Shown: positions 63,891-64,000 of the stretch, piece by piece
Numbering within the stretch: position 1 is the stretch's first letter
Layout: each line of letters starts with the position of its first letter
Assembly (NCBI GenBank): GCA_025667525.1
Contig: CM046880.1
Location: forward strand, 593,129,895-593,193,894
Length of the DNA stretch: 64,000 nt
Origin: Glebionis coronaria
Taxonomy: Eukaryota; Streptophyta; Magnoliopsida; Asterales; Asteraceae
Direction: 5' to 3'
The notes under the pieces: generated by a model
Told to the model about the DNA's origin: nothing
The model's input: only the letters and a program-made list of their open reading frames with translations
Databases searched by the model: none
Translations under genes and position numbers: made by a program

Positions 63891-64000
63891 TTCTAAATAG
63901 CGTGAGGCGTGGTGCGATGACACCATCAAACCTCAAACTTTAGCGACTAAAGCGAAGCTTTTACGTTTTTAAGGTGTCATTTAAAACGGCACAAATTATG

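Noticed and set aside
1..64000. Reverse transcriptase, integrase or protease coding regions
   Set aside because: No frame shows RT, integrase or protease motifs. All retroelements here lack visible pol.

Overview
The window is nuclear DNA of a flowering plant. Three things show this: plant-type snRNA promoters (RTCCCACATCG upstream sequence element plus TATA box), an intron-containing elongator tRNA-Met, and nested LTR retrotransposons. The retroelement proteins resemble families I associate with Asteraceae tribe Anthemideae (Tanacetum/Artemisia/Chrysanthemum type). That placement is inference from memory.

The main content is a cluster of small-RNA genes that no protein-coding annotation would show. 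It holds U4, U5 and U12 snRNA genes, a U2-like gene, 7SL (signal recognition particle) RNA genes, tRNA-Met and tRNA-Ile(AAT), plus many truncated copies. The cluster exists twice in tandem: unit A (about 6575-23385) and unit B (about 23959-57255, enlarged by insertions), followed by a partial inverted third piece (about 57256-60080). Each unit runs: retroelement remnant, divergent U4 remnant(-)/U12(+), KIN-14 kinesin remnant(+), U4(+), 7SL fragments, 7SL(+), U5(+), UGT remnant(-), tRNA-Met(+), tRNA-Ile(+), zinc-knuckle remnant(+), U2 locus(-), a second tRNA/zinc-knuckle block, U4(-), 7SL(-). Promoter spacing matches polymerase class: 33-34 bp between the upstream element and TATA for the Pol II genes (U2, U4, U5, U12), and 25-26 bp for 7SL, which also has oligo-T terminators.

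The left edge (1-4039) is the 5' part of a minus-strand Ty1/copia element with an intact 838-residue Gag frame and no pol in view. It lies inside the 3' LTR of a large non-coding LTR element (to 8120) whose 2.6 kb LTR abuts unit A. In unit B the equivalent LTR is split twice: by a 13.1 kb Athila-like gypsy element arranged LTR-internal-LTR-internal-LTR (24422-37541), and by a related solo LTR (38380-40286). Both have clean 5-bp target duplications. Each internal domain encodes only one Cys-rich acidic protein, frameshifted in the first and open in the second, so the element looks non-autonomous. All three younger elements carry TTCCG-type minisatellites in their leader or LTR.

The right edge (60080-64000) is AT-rich, with a short MITE-like inverted repeat, a possible two-exon gene fragment and a diverged direct duplication. 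I see no complete conventional host protein-coding gene. KIN-14, UGT and zinc-knuckle sequences are broken fragments duplicated along with the RNA genes. Coordinates of RNA 3' ends and degenerate fragments are approximate.
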